Below are positions 47,773-60,500 of a stretch of DNA of 64,000 nucleotides, piece by piece. Positions within the stretch are counted from its first letter, which is position 1; each line of letters begins with the position of its first letter. Location: positions 53,606,033 to 53,670,032 of the forward strand of contig CM048845.1 in NCBI GenBank assembly GCA_026545225.1. The letters run 5' to 3'. The notes beneath the pieces were generated by a model. It was not told the DNA's origin. It saw only the letters and a list, made by a program, of their open reading frames with translations, and searched no databases. Source of the stretch: Cornus controversa. Its lineage: Eukaryota; Streptophyta; Magnoliopsida; Cornales; Cornaceae. Both the position numbers and the translations under genes were made by a program.

Positions 47773-49282
47773 TGATTCGTGTGTGAGTGTGACTCAAAAA
47801 GTATATCAATTAAAATTTTCCACACTTCGCAATAGAACGAATTCCTTGCAGAATAGGGCTATCGAAATGAATGGGTATCGTACCTCAGGAATTATGTTCT
47901 GATGAGTTGGAACACAGAACTAATTCTAATTAAATTTATAAGAAAAGAATTCTGATTTTTAACTAATTAAAAAGATAAAATAAAATAAATCAAAGGTAAA
48001 CAGATAATGAAGATAATAAGAGAGAAACCTAGGGTGTTTGACTTCACCACTAACTCCACAATCAATGGTCAATTGAATCAACTATAGGGGAATTACATCA
48101 TGCATAAGTGGTGTCGGTGGCTATAAGCTCACCTTCATCCGTCAAGAAGATAACATATGATTAAGGCTAAGCCATGGACTATCTTCGATTGGCATGGGCC
48201 ATCTGCCTAACTACTCTAATCTAGGGTGCAGTATGGTTCATCTTCTCTAGGCATAATCCATCAAAGCTCATAACAATATATTCAGTGATTACCATTGTGT
48301 AATAATCTCTCTCATGATCACAGAAAACAAAAGAGATTGAGTTCAATAACAACAACTAAATATCTAAGACAAGATAAGAAATCATTGAGATTGAATTTAC
48401 AAGACTTTTATTGCTCAATTCATTAATAAGAATCCTCACAATTACACAATCTATGCATGTATATAAAGGTCCCCAATAATTAAAACAATCAAACCATTGA
48501 TGCTTTGTTAGGGCTACATCAAAACCCTAGTGGATGAACTAGCCGCTCATGGTAGAAGAAGAAGCTTCAACTGTTGAGGAAGAAGACATCATCTTTCTGA
48601 ATTACGCGTATGACTTTGTTCTCCAATGGCTCTGCAATATGTTTCTGTTCTCTTCTCAGCCCTCTCAGACTCTCCAATCTCTGTGTAAGCTCTCCCCAAT
48701 TCAGCCTCCAAGTCTTCCTTTTATTCCCCAAGAGAATTCACCAAAGTCCTAATCCAATTAGGAATTAATTAGGGTTTCCCGCAGCACTAATCAGGTGGGT
48801 TTTTCCTGCTGACTTCGGCCCGACTTTTGACCCACTAGAAGTCCGATTCACGGAATTTTCGTGAAATACAAAAGTGTGCAGAATCAAATTTCGTTCAACC
48901 CTACGGGAGAATTATGTCGATTTGAGGCTCGGAAATAAGACTTCTGGTCCGTTTTCCAAAACGGGATTAAGACTGCATTATGCGCAGATTTGGGCTTCAG
49001 GCCCGAAACCTTCTTAAGCAGCTGTAATTCTCTTGGACCTCTTTCTTGGGCTGATTTGAGTTGAAATAAATGGTTGAGTGAATCTCCTTGATGTAGGCTT
49101 CATCTCACCATCTTGGATGTCTTCTTTAAAAGCCCAAAATCACAGTTTTAACTGAAATAATTATTAAGGCCCTGAAAATACAGAAAACACTAAAACAAAG
49201 TAAAATCACAAAATAATCTATCACTAAGAGAATAAAATACATAAGTTAAGAGGCTAGAATGCGTAACATTCAACGCCTATCA
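47773..49282 (-). repeat. AthB 5' LTR
   Basis: 1510 bp, near-identical to 38581-40090, followed by target duplication ATTCC. Confidence 0.95.
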
Positions 49283-49287
49283 ATTCC

Positions 49288-50457
49288 TTTCTGGATGGCT
49301 ACTCTGGTTACAACCAAGTACCTATGGATCCAGAAGATCAAGAGAAGACTAATTTTACTTGTCCTTTTGGTCTTTTGCTTATCGTCGTATGCCATTTGAA
49401 TTATGTAATGCTCCGGCGACATTCCAGAGGTGTATGATGGCCATCTTTTCAGACATGGTGGAAAAATTCTTGGAAGTATTCATGGATGATTTCTCTATTT
49501 TTGGATCATCCTTTGAAAACTGTTTGAGTAATTTATCACTTGTGCTTCAAAGGTGCCGAGAACGGAATTTGGTACTTAGTTGGGAGAAGAGCCATTTTAT
49601 GGTGAAAGAGGGTATTGTATTGGGCCATATTGTTTCAGAGAGAGGCATTGAAGTTGATAAAGCAAAGATCGACTTAATTGCAACTCTGCCTCATCCAACT
49701 TCGGTAAGGCAAGTTCGATCTTTCTTAGGCCATGCTAGGTTCTATAGAAGATTCATCAAGGATTTCAATAAAATTGCTCGACCATTGTGCCATTTGTTAT
49801 CTAAAGATGTTCCCTTTATCTTTGATGAAGAATGTGTGCAAGCTTTTGAAAAGCTTCGATCTCTGTTATCCTCTGCACCAATCATGCAGTCTTCAAAATG
49901 GGCTTTACCTTTTAAAATCATGTGTGATGCCTCTGATTAAATTATGTAGTGGGAGCAGTGTTGGGACAAAGAGAAGAGAGACGGCCATATGTCATCTATT
50001 ACGCTAGTAAGACTCTCTCTGATGCCCAACTCAATTATACAACCACAGAGAAAGAGCTTCTAGCTGTAGTATTTGCCTTGGACAAATTTCGTTCTTATTT
50101 ATTGGGGTCCAAGATGGTTGTCTACTCTGATCATGCAGCATTGAGACATTTATTGGCAAAGAAAGAAACCAAACCGCGTCTTATTCGATGGATTTTATTG
50201 CTGCAAGAATTCAATTTGGAAATAAAGGACAAAAAGGGGACTGAGAATGTGGTTGCGGATCATTTATCTCAGATTGAGTTCGAGCCGGTGATTGATGCAT
50301 TACCTATTCGAGACTCCTTTCTAGTCTGGATGAACAATTGTTTGGAATTGGTGAGATGAAAGTTAATGGGCAAAGGTTAAAACATTGTGTGGAAGGATGT
50401 GTGCTAAGGAGAGACGTAGAGTCCGTTGACTTGACGGATCCCGTCTATCCGACTTAA
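49288..50457 (+). pseudogene. pol: AthA 3' half of RT, RNase H and a residual integrase tail
   Basis: Resumes with FLDGYSGYNQ, has a frameshift near 49365, then MPFELCNAPATF, the RT active-site variant FMDD (49480) and the connection region to 49940. A short frameshift precedes RNase H (49949 on: [34 protein letters not shown]). At EQLFG (50332-50346) it jumps to [15 protein letters not shown], the last 35 or so residues of pol, ending DPVYPT at TAA 50455-50457. The zinc-binding and catalytic parts of integrase are gone. The junction lies at a shared GATGAAAG. Confidence 0.85.
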
Positions 50458-51346
50458 TCCCTTTGGAGAGTTGATCGTCCTTACTGACATTAAATTGTAG
50501 GTTTTGTTTGTATTTCTATACTTTATTTGCTTTAGTTTTCTTTGATTTTAATTTTTAATTTTAGTTTTCTTAAGTTTTCTTTCAATTTTAGTTGCGTTTT
50601 AATGTTTTTTTCTTTGAGTTTTTGATGTATAAGTTGCTTCCGGAGGATGCCAAGAGGTGTACCGAGGTATTAGGACTCAAGACGGGTGAAAAATTATGCT
50701 CTCGGTCGACCTTGGGCGATGGAGACTCAAAAGTATCAAGTCCCGGTCGAACTTGGGCGATGGAGGTCCAACAGGCATCCAGGGGGGGGATCGATCGCCC
50801 CAGTAAAGGGGGATCGATCGCCCCATGTTAATTCTTGAAGATCCCCACCAGCAGGTGGGCGATCGATCGCCCACTCCAAGGGGGATTGATCGCCCAAGGG
50901 TTAAATGTGGGATGCCCGAAAATTCTTGGTATTTAAAGCCTCCTTATCCTATTTCATTGCTACTACTTGCATCTTCTACCTCTTTGAACTCCAATTCAAG
51001 TCTTACTTCAACCGGAAAATTATTTTCTTCAATTGGTGAGTATTAAACAAGAATTCAACATTGATCATCATCAACTTCAACATCAAATTAGATCAAAAAT
51101 CACTAGTTCTCAAAGGAAGCTCTCACTTTTTCAAGTTCAACATCAAAGTAAGTGAAGTTTTTCCTTGGTGAATTTGTGCAATTCTTTGAGAGGGTTTTTG
51201 AAGACCAAGTTTGGGGGATCAATTTGGTGCATTTACTTGTTCGATTTGGGTGGAAAAATTGCCGAAAAGAGGAGGTTGAAAGTTCTAATTTAATTGTGCA
51301 CACCAAGTGTTCGATTTAATTCCTCAATCACACTTTTTCTACTTCT
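50458..51346 (+). other. AthA spacer with GATCGATC palindromes
   Basis: Non-coding. Two 'GGTCGA(C/A)CTTGGGCGATGGA' copies (about 50703 and 50745) and four GATCGATCGCCC-type palindromes at 50780-50905, homologous to the AthB cluster at 43425-43605. The remainder is a T-rich ORF3 leader. Confidence 0.8.
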
Positions 51347-52548
51347 ATGGCACCCAAGAGAGCAAGCCACCAAGGTGCTTCAAGTTCACGTAATCCTCGC
51401 CGAGCGAGGCATGATCCAACTACCGGTTCTTCACGATCTCACCGAGAAGGTATTTAAGAGAGATGGCATCCAAGGGCTTTGAACTTTGAAACTACATTTG
51501 ACATAGCCGAACTCTATGGTATGTTTCCCGAGACACGATGGGGGATTTTCGACATCCGTCGTCGTTCGTTGGCATCCATTTTTGTTCCACTCTCGTCTAC
51601 TATCTACCCGAGGCTTGTCAAGGTATTTTATCAAAACTTAATGCCGACACTTGATGAGTGGGATGTGCTTACTTCTTCAGTGGATGAAAAAATAGTTCGA
51701 GTGGATATGTCATCCATTGCTACTGCTATGGGTTGTCCTCATGAGTGCCCGGATGATTTGTCTCATATCTATACTCCTCTACCCGACGATTTGTCAGTGG
51801 GTAATTTGGTTGCACGTTTGTGTGCCAATCAGTTTTCCGACCCGAAAAGGAATGCAGCTTCCAAGTCTTCAATGCCAAATCACTTATGGTTCCTTGACGC
51901 TGTTCTACTCAAGAATGTATGTCCAATTGGATATGAAACTGAGAGACGTCAAGAGTTCCTCAGAGCTTTATATGTTATACATTTTGGGCATTGGCTATCA
52001 TTCCCACAGATTGTCTGGAGCCAGATGGAGAAGTTCTATTCCAAGGTTGTGGCCAAGGCACCAGACAGTGCAAGTGACTAGGAGTTTCCATTCTCGACTA
52101 TCATTCATCAGTTGCTTGTTGCACCGGGGTATGCAGTCCATGAGGACGAGCTTGCCTTTCCACGTGATCTTCATTATGGCACGCATGACAGGAATTTGAG
52201 TCGATCTCATATGCACCAGAGAGTCATAGCGGCGCCTGGTGAGGAGAACATATAGATATACCACCACCGGTGGAAGATCCTGAGGAGATGGAGGCAGAGG
52301 AAGAGGAGGTGCATGCACAGGCTGGTGGCCATGATTATCAGTATTTAGAGGGGCAGATTGCTGGGTTAACAGCCTAGTTTGGCACCTTACAGACAGAGGT
52401 ATCCACACAGTTTGGAGCAATAAGGACAGAGATGGCGGATCACTTTCGTGACACTCGCTAAGAGCAACTAGAGATGAGGAGGATGCTACGTGCACTGATG
52501 CACCAAGCAAACTTGGATCCGGATGCTCAGTCACCACCACACCCTTGA
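51347..52548 (+). pseudogene. AthA ORF3
   Basis: Starts MAPKRASHQGASSSRNPRRA and follows AthB ORF3 closely. Disabled by TAA for CAA at 51455-51457, TAG for TGG at 52079-52081, and a deletion/frameshift near 52240 before the acidic region. The signature 'MPNHLWFLDAVLLKNVCP' is kept. Ends SPPHP at TGA 52546-52548. Confidence 0.85.
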
Positions 52549-54150
52549 CAGGAAGGTAACCATCTTTTGTATTTTATTTTTTCTTTTTGGTTTTTTTTTC
52601 TTTTTAGTTTTATTTTTCTTTCTATATTTAGATTATTATTATTATTATTATTATAAAAAATAAAAAAAAACTTGAAAATGAAAAAAATATTTTATTTTTT
52701 TTTAGGATTTTTTCTTTCATATTTATTTTCACCCATACTCTTTCACTTGATCTTTGGGGTATAGTGGTTTGTTTTGACAGGTTTTAACATCCAAGTTTGG
52801 GGGTGTGCTTGCATTGCCTTCATACTAATGGTGTACTCTATTTTCTTTCCACTACTCCGGATTTCTGGTAACATCGTTCTTACTCTTCTCTATGCTTTGA
52901 TTGGGTGTACATTGATGACAATGTACAGTTTAAGTTTGGGGGTGGGGCGATTTTTGTGCTTAGTGCAATATGGGGGGAAATTTGTGTGAAATTCTTCTTG
53001 TTTTAGGATTTTTGTTTATTTTATTTTCTTAGTGTTTATTTTATTTTATTTTTAGATAGAATGTTTTAACATTATTTAAGGGATTAGTACCTTATGTAGG
53101 TGCATAACTTGCAATCTTTGAGTATGTTTTAAATTTTTGGAAACTGTGGTTTAAATTAAGTGGTTTTAGTCATGGTTTGCAATAACATGTATTGGGGTGA
53201 TTAATTTTAGTTTCCTTACATGCACAGACACACTAGCATAGTCTTATGGGGTATAAACTTTGGTTTTGAGTTATTGAGTTACATATGCTTGATATTAATT
53301 AGTATCTCTTGAGAATGAGTACCAATGACGTGTTTTACTTAACTTCAAAGAAGAAAAAAAAAAGAGAAGAAAAAATATGTTGAAAGCAAATCAATTTGAT
53401 CCTTTTCATGAGTAACCGGGCCTCTATGCCTCAGGAAGCACGGAGTGTTCGCGTCAAAAGTGAAAGGGTGAGAAAAGATGAAGGTTGGTTGTCTTGATTT
53501 GTAGCCTGACTGATTCGAGTAATTAGGTCTTCAGGGTATCTTAAAGCCTAGTGCCCTAAAGCCATCTGGTTTGGGAGTCACTGACTGAAAGCTTGCTACA
53601 TGGATCTTTCAGAAAGCTTAATAGATCAAGACATTGCACAACCAATAAAGCAATGAAAAAAAAAATAATTGAAAAAAATTAAAAAGTCATGTATTCATGC
53701 TTGGAAGTATGATTTCCATAAGGGGAGCTAGTGAGTTGAAGGGGTATGTGCCTTAATATATTCGGAGCTGGGTTATGCTACATGAGATGATTGCTAGTTC
53801 ACTTTACACGAGGAAGCTAGAGTTGATTAGTTTGAGATATGTTGATGTGAATTATGTGTGGGAACCATTGCTTTGAATTATAGAATTTGAAAGTTTGAAA
53901 TTATTCTTGAATGCAAGTTTGTAACTATGTATTGTAATCTTCTTCTTGAATTAATGTTGAAATAGAATTTTGAATGTTTGTGGGTAACATTTCTGGAAAC
54001 CCTCACGAGACTATACTCATCCACTAGGGGGAACCTAGGTGTTTAAAGGCTTGTTGCATATGCTAAATGCAATCGTTTCTCCCACGAAAGTGGAGTTGGG
54101 TAGTTTAGTAGTATTTGTTAGTTTCCTTTGTTTTAGTTTTATTTTATTCT
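52549..54150 (+). other. AthA 3' untranslated region
   Basis: No gene. Contains an AAGTTTGGGGGTG copy at 52793-52805, a hairpin with perfect eight-base arms GTACATTG/CAATGTAC around ATGA (52907-52926) followed by AAGTTTGGGGGTG (52932-52944), and the block II hairpin at 53554-53575. An (ATT)n run lies near 52632-52652. Confidence 0.75.
53554..53575 (+). ncRNA. Conserved 3'-region hairpin (block II), AthA copy
   Basis: CCC, TA, AAGCC, loop ATCT, GGTTT, GGG. The loop differs from Ath1 (AATT) and AthB (GTCT) while the stem is kept. Confidence 0.55.
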
Positions 54151-54187
54151 ATTGCTAAGGGACTAGCAATATGTAAGTTTGGGGGTG
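54151..54187 (+). promoter_or_regulatory. AthA polypurine tract and upstream hairpin
   Basis: ATTGCTA-AGGGAC-TAGCAAT (54151-54170), four bases, AAGTTTGGGGGTG (54175-54187), then the 3' LTR. Confidence 0.9.
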
Positions 54188-55666
54188 TGATAGGCTTATG
54201 TATTTTATTCTCTTAGTGATAGATTATTTTGTTATTTTACTTTGTTTTAGTGTTTTCTGTATTTTCAGGGCCTTAATGATTATTTCAATTAAAACCAAGC
54301 TTTTGGGCTTTTAAAGAAGACATCCAAGATGGTTAGATGAAGCCTACATCAAAGGGAACCATTCAACCATTTATTTCAACTCAAATCAACCCAAGAAAGA
54401 GGTCCAAGAGAATTACAACTGCTTAAGAAGGTTTCGGGCCTGAAGCCCAAATCTGCGTTTAATACAGTCTTAATCCCGTTTTGGAAAACGGACTAGAAGT
54501 CTTATTTCTGTGCCTCAAATTGACATAATTTTTACGTTTGGCTCAACGAAATTTGATTCTGCACACTTTTGTTTTTAACAAAAATTCCATAAATCGGACT
54601 TCTAGTGGGTCAAAAGTTGGGCCGAAGTCAGTAGAAAAAAACCCACCTGATTAGTGTTGCGGGAAACCCTAATTTATTCCTAAATGGATTAGGACTTTGG
54701 TGTATTCTCTTGGGGAATAAAGTGAAGAATAAGAGGCTGGAGTTGAAGGGAGATAATAGAGATTGGAGAGTCTGAGAGGGCTGAGAAGAGAACAGAAACA
54801 TATTTGCAGCGCCATTGGAGAACGAAATCATACACAAAAGTCATGAAGATGATGCCTTCTTCCTCAACAGTTGAAGCTTCTTCTTCTACCATGAGCGGGT
54901 AGTTCATCCACTAGGGTTTTGATGTAGCCCTAACAAAGCATCAATGGTTTGATTGTTTTAATTATTGGGACCTTTATATACATGCATAGATTGTGTAATT
55001 CAGAGGATTCTTATTATAGAATTGAGCAATAAAAGTCTTGTAAATTCAATCTCAATGACTTCTTATCTTGTCTTAGATATTTAGTTGTTGTTATTGAACT
55101 CAATCTCTCTTATTTTCTGTGATCATGAGAGCGGTTATTACACAATGGTAATCACTGAATATATTATTAAGAGCTTTGATGGATTATGCCTAGAGAAGAT
55201 GAACCATACTGCACCCTAGATTAGAGTAGTTAGGCAGATGGCCCATGCCAATCGAAGATAGTCCATGGCTTAGCCTTAATCATATGTTATCTTCTTGACG
55301 GATGAAGGTGAGCTTGTAGCCACCGACACCACTTATGCATGATGTAATTCCCCTATAGTTGATTCAATTGACCATTGATTGTGGAGTTAGTGGTGAAGTC
55401 AAACACCCTAAATTTCTCTCATATTATCTTCACTATCTATGTCCTTTGATTACTTTATTTTCCTTTTTGATTATTTTAGTTTAAAAATCAGAATTCTTTT
55501 CTTATAAATTTAATTAGAATTAATTCAGTATTCCAATTCATCAGACCATAATCCCTGATGTACGATACCCCTTTCGATAGCCCTATTCTACAAGGAATTC
55601 GTTCTATTGCGAAGTGTGGAAAATTTTTATTGATATACTTTTTGAGTCACACTCACACACGAATCA
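54188..55666 (+). repeat. AthA 3' LTR
   Basis: 1479 bp, TGATAGGC...GAATCA. Lacks about 30 bases after position 8 relative to the 5' LTR. Followed directly by AthC gag coding sequence. Confidence 0.9.
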
Positions 55667-57542
55667 CCTGAACTTGAAAGAACTTTACATCAACATAGGG
55701 GAGAAATTAGGGCCCAAGACTTGGAGGAAGAACATTCATCTGAGACTGAAAATATGGCTGAGCACAATCCTCGAGCCCTTAAGGAGCATTTCGCTCCTGG
55801 GGCATATACATCCCCATCCTGCATGCAATTCCTTAATGTCACAGCAGTAAATTATGAGATTAAGTCTAGCGTTATACAAATGCTCCCATCTTTTTATGGA
55901 CTTAATAATGAGGATCTGTATAAGCATCTTGATGACTTCTTAGAAGTTTGTTCAACTATTAAAATCTAGAATTTTTCTGATGATGTTTTACGGATGCGTC
56001 TCTTCCCATTCTCTTTAAAAGATAAAGCTAAAAACTGGTGGAATTCATTAACACCGAATACGATCACCTCTTGGGCACAACTGCAACAAGAGTTCTTCAA
56101 GAAATACTTTCCAATAGGGAAAACAAATCAAATGAGGCGATCCATTACCATTTTTTCTCAAATAGAAGGGGAGCAATTCCATGATACATAGGAGAGATAT
56201 GGTGATTTGCTTAGAAAGTGCCCTCATCATGATATTTCTAAGTGGCAACTTGTATAATTTTTTTATGATGGGCTGATTGAGTCATATAGGCAAATGGTAG
56301 ATGCAACTTGTGGGGGTACATTCATGCTTAAGAATGAAGATGAGGAATGGACATTATTTTTGAATCTGAGTGAAAATTCCACACAACATGATTCCGCTAG
56401 TTGAGTTAGAACAAGTAGTTCTCGCAAAACTGGCGGAGTGTTCGAAATAGGCACATCACTCGATGTCTCCACCAAAGTGGATGAATTATCGAGAAAAGTC
56501 GACCAACTCATGGTGGCTAGTCAATTTTTGACCCCTTCTCCTATCTTACAGGAAGGATGTGGTATCTACACTTGTCCATCACACTATTCCATAGATTGTC
56601 CCATATCGGGGCAAATTCCTGAATCTAATCCAGAACAAGTTAATGCTGCTTTCTCTAGACCTGGAAATAATTCATATTCTAATACATATAATCCAGGTTT
56701 AAAGAATCATCCAAATCTCTCATGGCGTAGTCCATCTCTCAATAATCCTGTCCCAAGGACCAGTTCCTATGTCAGGTTTTCAGTCGGGTCGTCAATCTGC
56801 TTATCCTTCATCTAATATGCCCCAGAATCAATATTATCATCAAACTTCCCAGCATTCACCTCGCAATTTAGCGTTTGAGGATAAAGTGTTAGTGGCATTA
56901 GATAGACTCGACACTCGTGCTCAGTTACTTGAATTGAGCACTCAGTTAATTGAATCAAACACTCAGTTACTTCATTCCCACTCTCAATCCATCTCTAAGC
57001 TAGAGGCTCAAATGGGGCAACTAGCTAACACTTTGAATCGTAGAGAGGAAGGAAAATTGCCAAGTCAGCCAGTAACTAATCCTAGAGGGCAATATGCAAT
57101 TGATGATGCTACTGCTAGTGGCCATCATCATGAGCATGTTCAGGCTATTACCACCTTAAGGAGTGGGAGAGTGTTAGATAATAAGGTGCAAGAGAAGAAA
57201 GAGGTTGAGAGTGAAATGGGAAAGAGTCCTAATCTAGAGTCTAAAATTAATAAGGCAACACTTTCTCCACCTACTCAAACTCTTGAGACAACATTTGAGC
57301 CCAAAGCTCCATTCCCTACACGTCTCAAGGAGTTGGCACCTTTTGGGAAACAAGGGGAGAAAGTGCAAGATATGATGGAAGTTTTTAAGCTAATAAAAAT
57401 AAATCTTCCTCTCCTTGATGCTATAAAACAAATCCCAACATATGCAAAGTTCTTGAAAGATTTATGCACTCAAAAGCGTAATTCAAGGGGAAGTGTTCCA
57501 AGAAATATTTTTCTTACTGAGCAAGTGAGCTCGATTATTTAG
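55667..57542 (+). pseudogene. gag: AthC gag
   Basis: Truncated start. Core phrases '[20 protein letters not shown]', '[18 protein letters not shown]' and 'CPHHDISKWQLV'. Stops near 55967, 56189, 56257 and 56402, and a frameshift near 56770. The zinc knuckle reads CGIYTCPSHYSIDC, with the second Cys of CX2CX4HX4C replaced by Tyr, so RNA binding would be lost. The C-terminal region has 'LLHSHSQSISKLEAQMGQLA'. Ends at TAG 57540-57542. Confidence 0.85.
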
Positions 57543-60500
57543 TATAACACCCCCCCTAAGTTTGAAGATCCAGGTGCACCCACGATATCTTGTGTTATAG
57601 GGGATGTTGGTGTTGATAGGGCACTACTTGATTTAGGGGTGAGTGTGAATCTTATCCTTTATTTAGTGTACTTGCAATTGGGATTGGGTGAGCTTAATCC
57701 CACATCAGTTGTTTTACAATTAGCAGACAGATCAATAAAACAACCACGTGGGATTATTGAGGATGTGTTAATAAAAGTGGACAAATTTTATTTCTCAATC
57801 GATTTCATTGTCCTAGACACAGAACCTGTACCTGATCCTATGAAGTCCATTCCTATGATTCTAGGTCGTCCTTTCTTAGCCACTGCTAATGCTTGCATTA
57901 ATTGTCGTACGGGGGTTATGGATATTTCTTTTGGGAATATGAAGGTGAGGTTAAATGTCTTTAATGCATCTCAACATCAGGCAGATGAAAATGAGTGCTA
58001 TGCTATAGACCTTATAGAAGAGGCTGTGGAAAATTCACTTTCACTAATTTTTACCACAGACCCTTTAGAGGCATGTTTAGCCCATTTTGACTGTGAGGAT
58101 TTTAATGTAGATCAGAATATCTATGAGGTAAATTCTTTGTTAGGAAGTGTAACCAGTGCTAATTTTTTGCCTTGGAGATCAGCTAAGGAACCATTGCCTA
58201 GATTGTCTAGTACTCCGCCGATTCCATCCTTAGTGTCTCCTCCTGAGGTAGAGCTAAAACCTTTACCAGACAATCTAAAGTATGTTTTCTTAGGATTAAA
58301 TAAAACTCTTCCGGTCATCATTTCCTCTAGCCTGTCTAGTGACCAGGAGAGTGAGCTTTTGGGTGTCCTTAGGGAGCATAGAGAAGCCATAGGATGGTGT
58401 GTGGCAGACCTTAAAGGAATAGATCTTTCAGTGTGTATGCATCGAATTCATCTAGAGGAAGATGCTAAACCTTCGAGAGAGGCCCAACATCGTTTAAATC
58501 CTAACATGAAAGAGGTAGTGATGAAGGAAGTGGTGAAATTGTTAGATGCGAGTATCATTTACCCAATCTCTGATAGCAAGTGGGTGAGTCCCACTCAAGT
58601 TGTGCCCAAAAAGTCTGGAATCACTGTGGTTCCAAATTCTAAGGGAGAGCTTGTGCCACAACGAACCACTACCAGGTGGAGGGTATGTATCGACTATAGG
58701 AAGTTGAATTCAAACACTCGAAAAGATCATTTTCCCTTGCCATTCATTGATCAAATCTTAGAGAGGCTTGCATGTCAAAGTTTCTATTATTTTCTAGATG
58801 GTTATTCTGGGTATAACCAAGTGGCAGTCGATCCTAATGACCAAGAGAAAACGACTTTCACATGTCCGTTTGGTACATTTGCATATAGATGAATGCCTTT
58901 TGGGATATGTAATGCACCCGCTACTTTTCAAAGGTGTATGATGTCTATCTTCTCAGACATGGTAGAGAAGTTTCTCGAAGTTTTTATGGATGACTTTTCA
59001 GTTTTTGGGGATTCATTTGATAGTTGCCTAAAACATTTAACCCTTGTGCTTAAACGTTGCAAAGACACCAACATGGTGTTAAGTTGGGAAAAGAACCATT
59101 TTATGGTTCAAGAGGGTATAGTGTTGGGTCACATAGTGTCAGGGCGGCGCATAGAAGTTGATCGGGCTAAGGTTGAGCTTATCTCTAAACTACCTCCACC
59201 AAATTCAGTGAGGGGTATTCGTTCCTTTTTAGGGCATGCAGGTTTATTAAGGACTTTAGTAAGATTGCTCAACCATTGTGTAATCTACTCGCTAAAGACG
59301 TTCCTTTTCACTTTGATAATGCATGTTTAGAAGCCTTCGAAAAGCTTAGGTCACTTCTATCCTCTGCCCCTATCATGCAACCCCCCAATTGGTCACTACC
59401 GTTTGAAATCATGTGTGATGCCTCAGATTATGCCGTAGGTGCTGTTTTGGGGCAACGAAAAGAATGGTTGCTAGTTGTGATTTACTATGCTAGTAAAACT
59501 CTCTCGGGTGCTCAATTGAATTACACCACTACCGAGAAAGAGTTACTAGCTGTGGTGTTTGCCTTAGATAAATTTCGGTCATATCTTCTAGGGTCCAAAG
59601 TTGTAGTGTTTTCTGACCATGCTGCTCTGAAACATTTGTTGACCAATAAGGAAACCAAACCCCGACTCATTAGATGGATTCTTTTGTTACAAGAGTTTGA
59701 TTATGAAATTAGGGATAAAAAGGGTTCCGAGAATGTGGTTGCCGACCACCTTTCTCCTATTATTGTTGAGTCGATATGCAATCCACCCCTTATATGTGAT
59801 TCCTTCCCAGATGAACAACTCTTTGCAGTCACTCATGAGAAGGAACCTTGGTTTGCTGATATTGTGAATTACCTAGTAATAGGTAAAACTCCTCCTCATT
59901 GGTTCAAACATGAGAAAGACCGTTTCTATGCCCTGGTCAAGTCCTATTATTGGGAGGACCCTAACTTGTTCAAATATTGTTCGGATCAAGTGATCCGGCG
60001 TTGCATACCTGAGTGTGAGGTCCACAGTGTGCTTACTTTCTGTCATACCTTAGCTTGTGGTGGGCACTTTAGTGCTCAAAAAACTGCATTTAAGGTTCTA
60101 CAATGTGGTTTTTACTGGCCTTCAATATTTAAGGATTCTTACCAGTTTTTTAGGGCATGCGTGAGATGTCAAAAATTGGGGGCCATGACCAAGAGATATA
60201 TGATGCCACTTAACCCTATAATAGTTGTGGAGATATTTGATGTTTGGGGCATCGATTTTATGGGACCATTCCCAATCTCATTTGGGTTTGAATATATTCT
60301 AGTTGGGGTAGACTACGTCTCGAAATGGGTTGAGGCGGTGGCTACCAGAATGAATGATCACAAAGTGGTGATTAAATTCATTCAAGAAAATATCTTCAGT
60401 CGTTTTGGAATGCCAAGGGCAATTATAAGTGATGGAGGTAAGCACTTCTGTAATAGATTTTTCAAAACTTTACTTTTTAAGTACTCTGTCACTCATAAGG

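Larger units (their letters stand above)
38581..49282 (-). mobile_element. AthB: young Athila-type element lacking RT and RNase H
   Basis: LTRs of 1510 bp each, differing at only about seven positions by eye, and target duplication ATTCC at 38576-38580 and 49283-49287. Minus-strand order: LTR, tRNA-Asp site, gag-protease, a 45-residue unmatched linker, integrase, GATCGATC palindromes, ORF3, 3' region, polypurine tract, LTR. All of RT and RNase H is missing, so movement must have used enzymes supplied in trans. Same family as AthA, into whose RT it inserted. Confidence 0.95.
33830..55666 (+). mobile_element. AthA: Athila-type element, interrupted by AthB, lacking integrase
   Basis: 5' LTR, tRNA-Asp site, gag, protease, RT; AthB insertion at 38581-49282; remainder of RT, RNase H; then a deletion of nearly all integrase, palindromes, ORF3, 3' region, polypurine tract and 3' LTR. 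Flanks do not match: CCTTG before (33825-33829), CCTGA after (55667-55671), and the left neighbour is Tat while the right is AthC gag. The LTRs differ by roughly 7% over the 390 bases I compared, plus an indel of about 30 bases. It may be a recombinant of two insertions. Confidence 0.85.
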
